A stretch of DNA of 64,000 nucleotides from Collybiopsis luxurians FD-317 M1 (taxonomy: Eukaryota > Basidiomycota > Agaricomycetes > Agaricales > Omphalotaceae). The translations under genes were made by a program, and so were the position numbers. The stretch covers positions 237,526 through 301,525 of the forward strand of contig KN834772.1 of assembly GCA_000827265.1 (NCBI GenBank), read 5' to 3'. This document shows positions 1-10,439 of the stretch, one piece after another. The notes beneath the pieces are model-generated. The model was not told the DNA's origin. It did not search any database and saw only the letters and a program-made list of their open reading frames with translations. Numbering within the stretch: position 1 is the first letter of the stretch; every line of letters begins with the position of its first letter.

Positions 1-1324
1 CCGGGCAAGAAGAAACAAAAAAGATACTCAATCAGTTGTTCTTTGGAAAGGAAGCAGCAAGGACATACATCACTACGTACAAAGCTGCCATACTTGTATA
101 AGATCCAAGGCTAGAAGAACTCTCCAATATGGGAATCTGAAACCTCTACCCATTGGGCAAAGACCCTGGAGCTCAATTTCGATGGACCATATAGTTCAAC
201 TCCCGAAAGCAGGAAAGGAACAATTTGACACAATCCTAGTAGTAGTAGATCGGCTCACAAAACAAGCCATCTATATCCCCTGTCACATGACAGACACTGC
301 AAAGGATTTCGCAAGACTATTCCTCAAAAATGTATTCTCAAAACATGGGCTACCAGTGGATATCGTCTCGGATCGAGGAAGCTTGTTCATCTCCCAGTTT
401 TGGAAAGAATTGTGTAAGATACTTGGTATCGAGTCTCGTTTCTCAATGGCATATCACCCTCAAACAGATGGGCAGACAGAGAGAACTAATCAAAGCCTCA
501 AAGGATACTTAAGAATCTATACATCTTACGACCAAGACGACTGGGATGCCTTATTACCTATCGCAGAATTTGTATACAACAACACTCCCCATTCAACTAC
601 AGGATTAACACCCTTCTTTGCGAATAAAGGATACCATCTGAAACTTTCAATCAACCTTTCAAAGGTGAATGACTCGGAAGCAAACCAGTATGCTACTGAG
701 TTAAAAGAAATACACAAATATTTAAAACAACACATATACGAAGCAAACAAGGCAGCAGCGAATCAGTTCAATCGCCACCGTGCCGGAAATTCTGATTGGA
801 AAAAGGGTGACCAAGTCTGGTTGGACATGGGTAACATCTGAACAAGAAGGCCTACCAAAAAATTGGATCACAAATGGGCAGGACCCTATACAATACTTGA
901 TAAAATAGGATCTCATGCCTATCGACTCGAGTTACTGGGGGACCTACAATAAATCCATAATGTATTCCATGTCGATAGACTAAAACCCCATCATCCGGAT
1001 CCTTTCCAGCGAGTCATATTGCCACCTCCACCAATCTTCATTAAAGGAGAACCGGAATATGAAGTCGAGTCAATAAAAGACAGTCATCCAATGGGAGAAA
1101 CGGACAGAGGAATCCAGTACTTGATCAAATGGAAAGGGTATGATGAGGAGTCCTGGATTCCCTGGAAAGGTATGGTAGGAAGTATTGATTTGATTTGCGA
1201 GTGGGAGAAAGCACATCCGAGGAAACGAAAGTTACCTCTCAAGCTCCTCAAAGAACTCGAAAGCCTAGCCCTGCGAGACAAGGAGGAAAGGGAGTTGAGA
1301 CAAGCAGCTGAAGCTGTCATTTAA
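1..1324 (+). pseudogene. Ty3/gypsy pol 3' part: integrase plus chromodomain, disrupted
   Basis: This is the 3' end of the pol gene of a chromodomain-type gypsy retrotransposon, entering from the left edge. The reading frame shows the C-x2-C half of the integrase HHCC zinc finger (positions 86-97), then the catalytic core: first Asp in 'SMDHIVQLP' (codon 185), second Asp in 'SDRGS' (codon 371), Glu in 'DGQTER' (codon 479). A chromodomain follows ('YLIKWKGYDEESWIPW', about 1118-1165), which in this family directs insertion by reading histone marks. The gene is dead: a one-base deletion in a T run near 40-45 shifts frame ahead of the zinc finger, and TGA at 839-841 and TAA at 950-952 interrupt the same frame between core and chromodomain. 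Family assignment is firm; the element's 5' half lies outside the window. Confidence 0.92.
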
Positions 1325-1365
1325 TCAGGAGAAATGACTCTCGAAATCGAAACCTCAACCTTAAA

Positions 1366-1372
1366 GGGGGGG
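1366..1372 (+). other. Polypurine-tract-like G run after pol
   Basis: AAAGGGGGGGTAA lies about 40 bp after the chromodomain stop. In related elements the polypurine tract sits here, directly before the 3' LTR, but no LTR follows. A second, similar G run lies 3.5 kb downstream, immediately before the real LTR. Confidence 0.45.
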
Positions 1373-1530
1373 TAAAAGCAATACTTCAAGTTTTCGTTTC
1401 CAATTTCTCGACACGTTTCTTTCTATTATTATCAAAAATCATAACAAATTCATAATTCCATTTCAGGGAAATAAAGCATACAGTGGGCATAGATTGGGAT
1501 ATACAGGTACAGAAGGCTGGAATGGAGGGA

Positions 1531-2474
1531 CTAATCAAAGGACAACTTAATTAATTCATCATGTTCAGCTCGAACGTCGAAAGGGATTCCAAATACTTCC
1601 TCCAGTTCCTGGGCATATAAATCCTCAACACACTCGATCTCCATCTGTTCCTGTATATCCTGCAAGGACAGAGCCATATGGAGGCTGGGATCCGCCAATT
1701 CATCTTCATTCTTCTTGACCAACGAATAGGTCAAAGGATCCTCCCCGGTGCGAACAAAGTAGGCATTAGGGTGACCAGACGAAAAGATCACTACAGGAGA
1801 TGTATTGCGAGTCTCAACGAGAGTACTGGGAAGGGAAGTGGTATTGAGAGAAGGAATGAAATTGGATAGGGAATCAGGAGTGGAGTCACTCTTTGTCTCG
1901 AAAGCAAAGGAGTCAGAGGAAGGACCACCCCATACGTCCATAGGGGCAACAGTGCTAGTAGTCACTGGTTCCAAGGACAGATCTCCAACATTCAAGAGAT
2001 GACAAAGCTCCTCATAAATGCCGTGAAATCAAGATAATTCAACTCCACGCCCCTGGGCCAAAGCTTCAGCAGCAAGTTGGAGGTTGTGGGACTCGACAAG
2101 AGAGTCTCGCAACTCCTTAATAACCCGATCTTGCTCCTTAATGGTCACTTCAGCAGTTTCGTGAAGATATCTGGCTTCCTGGGCATCTCGCTAGGAAGGA
2201 TCAGTGAGCCATGGAAACCCCACGACAAGTTGAAAAGACATACAGACGACTCGAGCATCTTCTCTTCAAATTCCTGCGTGGTTCAACTCAAGAGTTCTCG
2301 CAACTTGTGAATCTCATCGGATTGACCCTCGACAACCCTCTGCAGTCGCCCAAACTCACAATGAGCTTGGTTCACAAGGACATCCTGATCAGATACGACT
2401 TGAGAAATACTCTCAGCAGCATCAGCGAGATGATCTAGGAATGAAGCAGAGTCAAAGGGAGAAGGGGAAGCCAT
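1531..2474 (-). pseudogene. Antisense gene 2 inside the gypsy element, coiled-coil protein, decayed
   Basis: Read on the minus strand, an ATG at 2474 opens a coiled-coil-like protein ('SDEIHKLRELLS'). It continues in the same frame through a TGA ('LLS*TTQEFEEKMLESS'), then a plausible intron (GTATGT...TTCCTAG) and more heptad-like sequence ('EVTIKEQDRVIKELRDSL'). After another in-frame TGA it joins the 154-codon open stretch 1995-1531, which is acidic and serine-rich. Both stops look like CGA to TGA changes. It lies between pol and the 3' LTR, opposite to pol. No family is recognised. Conserved splice signals and continuous coding character over 900 bp suggest a former gene carried by the element rather than a chance ORF. 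Confidence 0.55.
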
Positions 2475-2777
2475 GACAAGGGAGGATCTCGAAATGAGGA
2501 TAGGGAAATAGTCTTGAAAAGTGCCCTTTTATCGAAACAAGGATGCCTGATACAAGCCTAAATAGGGACAAAATGTGCAACCACATGCATACGCCTCATG
2601 GAAAATTTTTGAATACTTTGATTCTCAGGAGATCTCTTATTTCGAACCCGGGGCAATTTCTTAGTTTACACAAAGGAGGGGCCCAACAAAGAAAAAGATT
2701 TAAATTAGGAAGGAAACTACAAAAAATTCAGAATAGGAATCTATCTAGATACAAGAGATTTTACAAGCCAAAATTGC

Positions 2778-4682
2778 TAGGAACTACTAGAGGAAGGCTT
2801 GGAAGGAGAGGCAGCAGCAAACTGCCCTCGGACTGACTCAAAAAGCTGCTGAAGTTGGGCAAGTTCTTCATCTCGTGACTTCAACTCTTCTGCTGCGACT
2901 CAACGGGCCTCCTCACTTGCAGCCAGCTTCTCCTTCAACTCCTCTATCTCACCATCCCGAGCTTCCAGTGCTCCTCTTAGTTGTTGAACCTCCTGTAAGA
3001 TACCCTATCAAAACACTAAAACAGTTGAAAGGGAAGAAGGAAACTTACCATTGACTGAATGTCACCTGCAAAATGTCGAACAAAGGACTTGAGTTGATTC
3101 AGTTCTTCATCCTTATCCTTCAACTGCACGTCACGCAAGACCACTTGTTCCTGCAACTGAAGGTTTTCCACCTTGGAACGCTCTGCTGATCGGGCCAAGG
3201 TTTGATACTCCCGATACGCCCGGAGGAGCTCGTCTTGCTGGGAATCGATGATGTTGGCAGAAGTCATATTGATAATGGATAGCGACTCAACAAATTGCAG
3301 CAAGGACTCGCTCGAGAATGAGGGAGGTGGTTTGGAAGGGGTGTGCTGCTAAAGGAACATGAAAGAATGGTGAACGACTCAATAAATCTGCAGAAGTATG
3401 GGAATATGCACCAATTGTTCTTCGAGGTCAGCGAATGCCCCCTGAATCAACCCATCCACCAGAGCCCACAGATCCTGTTCGAGCATCTTCTTCCCAGGAC
3501 TGGCAAACAACGATGCCATTCTCGTAACAACACGTTCGACAGCAGTTTTTACCACTAGAAAGGTCAATTAGAATGGACATACAAAAAAGTTAAAACTGAG
3601 ACTTACTTTTGTCCCGAGTCGGGGAAGAACCATCGGAAGGGACTCGCTTGGCAAGAGGTTTGAAAAACCATATTGTCAAACCCAAAACCTCGCTATAGGA
3701 TCAGGTATCGACGGCCTTCCAAATGGGAGTAGGGGGAGGTGGGGCTTCTTCTGGGTAATCTAAAGTCATTGCATCCAGTTCCTCTGGAGCTTCCATTTCC
3801 ACATCAACATCCGCAGGGACATGAACAACCTCCTTCCCCTTACGAGACAAAGTCGGAACAACCTGTTCGCGACTCGGCTCCCCTAAATGTATCCCCTCCT
3901 GTCGAAGGAGCTGACTCTTTCGAAAGGCATTCGAAGAGACGACTAGAAAGCTAATGAGTACTCATAGTATCCACAGACTCATTGGACTCACCAGCTTTCC
4001 TTTTGCCCTCCGGAGCCCTCGGTCCACCCGATGCTAATCCCAATTCCTCTGGATGATTACAATAGTATGGAACATTTCCTAACCCCATCACTAAGGCAGT
4101 CCATTCCTTGTCCCAAATAGTGAACAGCCCTCAACTCAACACAAAACGATAGGCAACGACAAGGGGAAGTTTAGCGAGAATATGGAATTGAAGGAGTCGA
4201 AAGACACTCTTGAAGGAACAGAACTTCTTACTAGAAGGATAGTTCGCTTCACAAGTGGCACATGACAGGGAATTGGGGCAAAGGGAGCAAGTGAAATGGA
4301 GGTTATGCGAGGCGCAGTACTCGCAAGATGGGTAATGTCCGAAGATACTCTTCCACTCATCAGCAGCTACTCTATCCAAAACCTCGGGACTCGAATTGGC
4401 GAGATAAGCATTCTCGTAAATGGGTTGGAGGCCAGTAGGAAGGGAAGAAGGAATGCAGTCTGTAATGGAAATTGAGGGATAGTTGAGACGCGTACTGCAC
4501 TCAAAGGCCACACGTCGCATCTTCTTGGCCGCTGGGGGAGCAGAGGGAAGAGCGTTGGAAAAGGGAACCAGCGACACCGGCTGGAGAGTCTGCAGAAGCT
4601 TGATGATGAGTCAGGGCTTTGACCCTCCTGATTTACTAGACAACGCGATGGGCTGGTCGGTAGACGATTGAGATGAAGACAT
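2778..4682 (-). pseudogene. Antisense gene 1 inside the gypsy element, Cys-rich and coiled-coil protein, decayed
   Basis: The minus strand opens at an ATG at 4682, about 200 bp from the 3' LTR. It encodes a Ser-rich leader, a Cys/His-rich segment around 4330-4220 ('CEYCASHNLHFTCSLC', then C-x4-C-x2-C), a charged linker with 'EEAPPPPTPIW', and a long coiled coil ('KVENLQLQEQVVLRDVQL', 'EIEELKEKLAASEEAR') ending at TAG 2780-2778. Two introns are visible: GTAAGT...TTCTAG near 3610-3550 and GTAAGT...TTACAG near 3050-3000. The frame is broken by several in-frame TGA codons (first at 4613-4611), TAG codons and one shift near 3930, so it is a pseudogene now. Function unknown. An added, partly antisense gene between integrase and 3' LTR is known in some plant gypsy lineages; here the same position is used. 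Confidence 0.55.
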
Positions 4683-4879
4683 AGTGGTCGGGGGGAAAGA
4701 AGAAATTGGCTCAAAAACCCAGAGTGCCAGCTTTATAAGGGCTTTGGACTTAGAGTTTTTGATTGAAATTTGGCAGCCGGCATATCAAAAACTTAATCTG
4801 ATGGCATGGCAGTCACAACACCATGTCGCATCAAAAGCTACGCGTCCTTTCGAGGGCTCAAGGCCCTTGGGGGGGGTAA

Positions 4880-5574
4880 TGTTATGCCCTACGCTATTTT
4901 TTCCGCTCTTTCCAACCAGTACACTTACCACACGACTCAATAATAGTCTTACCAATCAATTCAGCTCTCCAAAGCCAACACGCATTTTGCAAGGTGAACT
5001 AACCAGTTGCTCATTCCAAACTTCTATTCACAAGACCACATGTCTCCCCGCAGAGTATAAAAGCCTTGTACCTACATCTCCCACAATAATGCTGTTATTA
5101 CCTGAACTATCTTGATCTGTGTTGTTTCTGTTCTCTTGTTCACTAGTCTATAATATTATTCTGCTTAACACCGAGTCGAGCAAACCCCATTGACACTGAG
5201 TCACTGGCATATCCACTTCTCACTTGTCGAACTGATCGTCAAGACTATTCGACTGCCGTAGCCTTTCGAATATTCCATCTCGTAGGGTAAACGGACACTG
5301 AGTCATGAACCTCCCAAGTCAACCCTCATTAATACCGTCTTAATGAGTTCTTTCGATATACTATTTCTAGTTGCACCGAGCTACTAGATTTATTATTCAA
5401 CACTTGAGGATCATTCCTCCACATCCAACACCAAAACCGTACAGGACTCATTCACCTGTCGTATGTAGCGACTCCCCATTGCATATTCTGTCTTGGCTGT
5501 GGTATAATAAAATACTTTCTATTCATTGAACCTGCTACAAGCTTCTAACAACAAAGGTAGTAAAGGTCCTAACA
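4880..5574 (+). repeat. 3' LTR of the gypsy element
   Basis: The segment starts TGTTATGCC and ends CCTAACA, so the 5-bp terminal inverted repeat TGTTA/TAACA is intact. It is immediately preceded by a polypurine tract with eight Gs (4869-4876). It contains a TATA box (TATAAAA, 5056-5062) and two identical 12-mers GACACTGAGTCA (5192-5203 and 5294-5305). The partner 5' LTR is outside the window, so the boundary rests on the terminal motif and the tract only. Confidence 0.7.
5056..5062 (+). promoter_or_regulatory. TATA box of the gypsy LTR
   Basis: TATAAAA lies about 175 bp into the LTR, the expected place for the U3 promoter. Confidence 0.55.
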
Positions 5575-5729
5575 CTCTGCTACTTTGCCAAAAATTAATT
5601 CAGGTTCCTTGAGACACCTGTTCAAGTCAATGTTTCTTTTGATTAGTATTTTTTCATGCCACTTCCCAAAGCACCTTTGGCAAGCAAGGTGCTGGCCATG
5701 TGAGTGGACCATTAATTTACTCATTAAGT

Positions 5730-5734
5730 CCCAA
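5730..5734 (+). repeat. Target-site duplication, left (CCCAA)
   Basis: CCCAA directly precedes the copia 5' LTR and is repeated directly after the 3' LTR (12428-12432). This 5-bp duplication proves that the element inserted as a unit. Confidence 0.9.
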
Positions 5735-6204
5735 TGTTGAAATGATATTAGTGCTTACAACTATCATGACTGATCACTTGATCAATATTAGTTATATTTA
5801 GTACTTACACTGATTGAGATCAACATGTGTATATTGTTTCACTTACATCCATACTCAATTGTTCATTAATTATTATCTCATAGCTACATTTATGCTAATT
5901 GTTGGTATTATTAATGTATGTCACATAGTGTACTGCTTACTTGCTGTACTATGATCTAGGGTTCATTATGCTCCAATATCTTTACATGCACATGTTTTAG
6001 GGTACAATGTATGTTGTTATAGGGCTTAGTAGCTCTAGTATAAATACTGTAGCACTACTCATATTACAGACAATTCACATAGTTTCTAACTACTTGAATA
6101 CTCATTTTGTCTCACAGCTCTAGCAGCTAACTCTCTTCTCTCTACCTTCATCTACACTCAGTAAGTGAGTTATAACTGCTTGTAATCTGATCACTGTTTC
6201 ATCA
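5735..6204 (+). repeat. copia 5' LTR
   Basis: 470 bp, from TGTTGAAATG to TGTTTCATCA. It carries TATAAAT at 6039-6045. The same 470-bp length recurs at the 3' end of the element. Confidence 0.95.
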
Positions 6205-6216
6205 GGTTATGGGCCC
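6205..6216 (+). other. copia primer-binding site (initiator tRNA-Met, internal)
   Basis: GGTTATGGGCCC begins at the first base after the 5' LTR. Its reverse complement GGGCCCATAACC is the anticodon-arm sequence of eukaryotic initiator tRNA-Met. This suggests priming by a half tRNA, as known for Drosophila copia, rather than by the tRNA 3' end. Confidence 0.75.
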
Positions 6217-6918
6217 CAAGGCCACTTCAACATAGGTCAGTAACCCATTGCATTTTCACAAGTGGATGATCTTGTTTAATGAGGCTCCTGGTTGTTCACT
6301 CCTGGGTGATGAGTCTTGATGTGGTGCAAAATGTGGTATTGGTATGGTTTACTCCAGATTGTTTTAATTACATAAAATCCTCATGTATTAGATACAAAAT
6401 CTGTCTTGTGCATTAACCAGTATGTACATAGGCATCCCACAACAAACAATCTTGTACAGTTCTCACATTTACTGTGGTCTGTTAGGGCCGACTCCCTTCC
6501 CAGGTAGTTTCTGCCAGCTTGTGAATAGCTAAAAGCTTGCTGTGTAGACTGGGTACATGCGAATGCAGGTGGATTTCTTGGCCTCTGTAGAATTAGTATT
6601 CCCCACTTGCCTTAAGTCCCTTTCACACTGAACAAAAAGATTGTTCTTGGATCAGTGCTTAAATGCACAATAAGAAGAACGTCTGATCTATTAAGCTTTC
6701 AATTGGCATTTGAATCTTGTACATACAAATGTTAAGCTTTGCTGAGTCTGATAGGAATGATCAGATCAGAGATGGATATATGATGGAAAAATACAATCAT
6801 AACACTCAGATATCAAAGTCAATTGGGTTAAGACTTAAGTTGATGCATTTTGAGTTCATAACTTGAGGAAACACATTTCTGACTGTTAAAATCCTCTTAT
6901 AGAACCAATCAGCTCACA

Positions 6919-8664
6919 ATGTCTTCCACCTCTGCTATTACTCAAGTTCCCATGTTCAATGGCTCCAACTATCCCACTTGGGAAGTCAGTATGAAGGCTT
7001 ATCTCTGCTTGCAAGGAGTTTGGCAAATTGTTTCTGGAGAAAATAAGTGACCAGCAGACATCTTTACTGAGACTACTTGTACAGTTGGCTCAGGTGATAA
7101 TGCTTGAACTCAAACTGTTACCACCAATTCTACCTCTGATGAACAACACAAAGAACAAGCTGAGTGGGATCAATATGATGATATGGCTCAAGGTGCTATC
7201 CAAATGCGCCTTCCCACTGATATATCCCTCACTATCATGAAGGAAACTTCAGAAAAAACCTGGGATTGTATTGCCGAAACCTATGGTAGACCAGGTGCAG
7301 CAGGGAAATTTGCAATCTTCTGTGAAGCCATAACATTCACTATCTCTAACAACATTGATCCCACTGCCCCAATTTCCTCATTAATGAGCTTGTTCAGTTG
7401 TCTTGCAGAAGTAGAGGTAATGTTTTCTGAACCCATCAAAGCCATGATCATTTTTGCTGCTCTTCCAAGCTCATGGGATTTGTTCTGTGCAACCATGCTG
7501 GCATAATCTAGTGATATTTCTCCTGCTGATATTGTCCCTAGCATAGCTGATGAATACCATTGACAAAAGTCCAGAAATGCTTCAGCTCTTGCTGCCCAAA
7601 TTTCTGGCATACAATGTCCCAATGATAACACCTCTAACTGGAATTCCCAAAAGAGACCAAGAGGAACTAAAGGATCACAAGGAGCACCTTCTGGGCAGCA
7701 GACTTCCCCTGAAAATCCTTCTTCTAATGGGAAAAATCCAAAAAGGACTTGTCGTGGTGGAAAAGGGGGGAAAAGAAACAAAAATAACCAGCAAAATGTG
7801 CATGAATCAACCACCAATAATACACCTACTCCCATCACTAATTTTGCCACTGCTCATATTTCAACTATTCCTTCCACTTCTCCTCTTATTAATCCACCTG
7901 TTGGTTGGACTCCTCTCAAAGGTGTCTCCAAGACCATACCAGAATTTGTTCAAGGATCCTCCAAGGAACCTTACGACCCTATTCTGGCTAATATGAAGAA
8001 GGAAGAAGAAGAGATTGATTTGTTGGCTGAAGAAATAGCCATACACCTTGACAAATTTTATGACTCTTACCTTGTCAATGAGCATGGTAATGACCTGGGA
8101 GATGCTTACATGAATGACATGGACAAGGAAGAATATGGTTCTGGCAATGAGAAACTTATCTTTTGGCAAGTAGCATTCTCAAAATTTAAAAGAAATCTCA
8201 CTAATCAGATGCACCGCACCAAACAGATGTTCTCTAAACTATGCACACAATGGTCAAAAAAATTGGCTTTTACTCATTTGGACTACTCAAAATATGCCAT
8301 AGTATCTGATATGGACTCTGTAAATATGCCTAAATATGTTTTTGCTTCTCTGCTTGATGTGGACAATACAATTTATTTGCAAAATATGCACTGCGTGAAT
8401 AAGAATGCCAATAATAGTCTTGATCAGGAATTAACACCTTGGCTTTTAGACTCTGGAGCTTCTGGGCATTTTACACCACATATAGAAGACTTTGCAGACT
8501 ATAAAAAATTCCCTGATCCTATTCCTGTACAAACTGCTGATAAGAATTCTAAAGTTTTCATTCTTAGAGCTGGAACTGTAATCCTTACTCATGATAATGG
8601 ACTTGGTACAACTCAAATGACTAAATTATACCCAGTGTATTACCAACCACACTGCACACATTGA
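6919..8664 (+). pseudogene. copia gag and protease, with in-frame stops
   Basis: From the ATG at 6919 one frame encodes a copia-type Gag ('FNGSNYPTWEVSMKAYL', typical of the UBN2/DUF4219 fold). It has in-frame stops before 7060, near 7110, at 7504-7506 and near 7560, and then runs to the aspartic protease signature 'LLDSGASGHF' (DSGAS at 8449-8463). A Lys/Arg-rich linker (about 7700-7790) replaces a clear zinc knuckle. In the active element Gag forms the particle and the protease cuts Gag-Pol. Stops make this copy non-functional. Confidence 0.88.
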
Positions 8665-8819
8665 CTCTTGTTGATCAGTCAATTAAACTGATCTGGTTAT
8701 TATACAACCATTGATGAAAATAAATCTGTTATTTGTCTAAAGTCCAATTGAAAGATTGTTATGACTATGAAGCCAATGATTGGTTCTGATGCCCTGCACT
8801 GGCTTTGGGCACTGGTTCA

Positions 8820-10140
8820 AAATCCACAACATATGGCTAGTCAAAAGACTGACAATTATAACACTTGGCATAACCATTTTGGACATCCAGGTAAAATAGT
8901 TTGCACAATGCTTCCAATCATGTACATGGCCTTCTTAAAATTTCCATTCCAACTGAAGATGCACCATGCCAAGGTTGTGCACTTGGAACAGCTGCCGCCA
9001 AAGCTTACCCTAAGTCTGAGAAATGAGCAGAACATCCATTAGATCTAGTTCATGCAGATCTTATTGAAATGCCAACATTATTGTATCATAAATTTAAATA
9101 TGCAATTATGATTCTTGATGACTGCTCTTCTCATGCTGTCTCAATCATGCTACATAAGAAATCTGAAGTGTCACAATTGTTCAAAGATTTCAAAGCCTGG
9201 GCTGAGAAACAGACCAGCTGAAAAATAAAAACACTATGCATTGATCAAGGGGGAGAATTCTTTTCCAATGAATTCATGGCTTATCTCAAATCAGAAGGAA
9301 TTGAGGTTCAAACTTCAGAATCTCATGTTCATCAACAAAATGGTAAAGCAGAACATATACATTGCACACTCATGGACAAGTCTGAAGCAATGCAACACCA
9401 TGCTTGCTGTCCAGAGTCTTGGTGGGAATTTTTCTATTCCACTGCAATGCATGTTTATAATTGCACACCATGACATAGATTGAACTGGAAGACACCAATT
9501 GAAGGTTTTCTCCATAAGAAGTCTGATGTTTCATACTTCAGAACCTTTGGTTGCAGTGCTTATGTTTTTAAACTATTAAACAAATGCTCAGATAAATTTG
9601 AACTGCACTCTGAAGCTATGACCTTCATTGGTTATGATAAAGGTAGCAAAGGCTATTTGTTTATGCATGATAATAATACTGTTTATCCTGGATCCCAAGG
9701 CACTTTTTATGAAAAATGGTTTCCAAAGTGTAAATTGGATGAAAACAGACAAGAGAGACCCTCTGAACCTATCCAGTCTAACCCCAATGATGAACCTGAT
9801 GAACCTTTATTCAATCCATTTATTCCAGATTTGAATATACCATTTACTTCTCCTGATGATGATCAAAGTCATCCACCTAATGGTGATCGTGACAATGATT
9901 CCTTCAAAGATGATGATTCTGCCCAAGAACATTGTCCATCATTGGATCATCCATCTGCAGGAAATACTCCTGTACATAGTCCCTCTCCCACTCTGTCATA
10001 TGATGAACCACTTATTTTAAATCAACCACTGCCTGCACCAGGACCTGATCCTTTTAGCTATGATCCAGACAATATCTTGGAATGGCAACAATTGAATCCT
10101 GGACCTAGAACATGTAGAGCTCCTGCCTGTCCTGGTTTTA
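8820..10140 (+). pseudogene. copia integrase, frameshifted
   Basis: The GAG-pre-integrase box 'TWHNHFGHPGK' (about 8860-8895) is in the gag-protease frame. One base appears to be missing just after it, and the rest of the integrase is in the next frame: 'CQGC' of the HHCC finger, first Asp in 'LDLVHADL', second Asp in 'CIDQGGEF' (about 9238-9261), Glu in 'HQQNGKAEH' (about 9330-9357), then 'FRTFGCSAYV'. In-frame TGA codons occur near 9025, 9220 and 9471. Joining DNA ends into the genome would be the role of the intact enzyme. Confidence 0.88.
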
Positions 10141-10439
10141 TACCAACCCCTGTTGTTCAAGGTGGATGGAGACGACAAACTGGTCATGAGGATACACACA
10201 ATGATATACCTCCTGAACCAGTTCAACAAGCTCCTTCTGAAAATCCTCCAAATACAGATGTAGATATGGACAATGCAGATGCACTTCTGTCACAACTAGT
10301 TCAGGAAGGGGAAGTAGATTTACAAAATTACTTGCTTTCTCACTCACTTGATCTGTCAGCCATGATAAATGATCTTGACAGACAAGATCATACTCCATCT
10401 GAATGGACCTCAAGGAGACATTACCAACACTTACCTCCT

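Noticed and set aside
7281..7850. 189-codon ORF on the minus strand
   Set aside because: It is the shadow of copia gag on the other strand; no motif and biased by the underlying gene.
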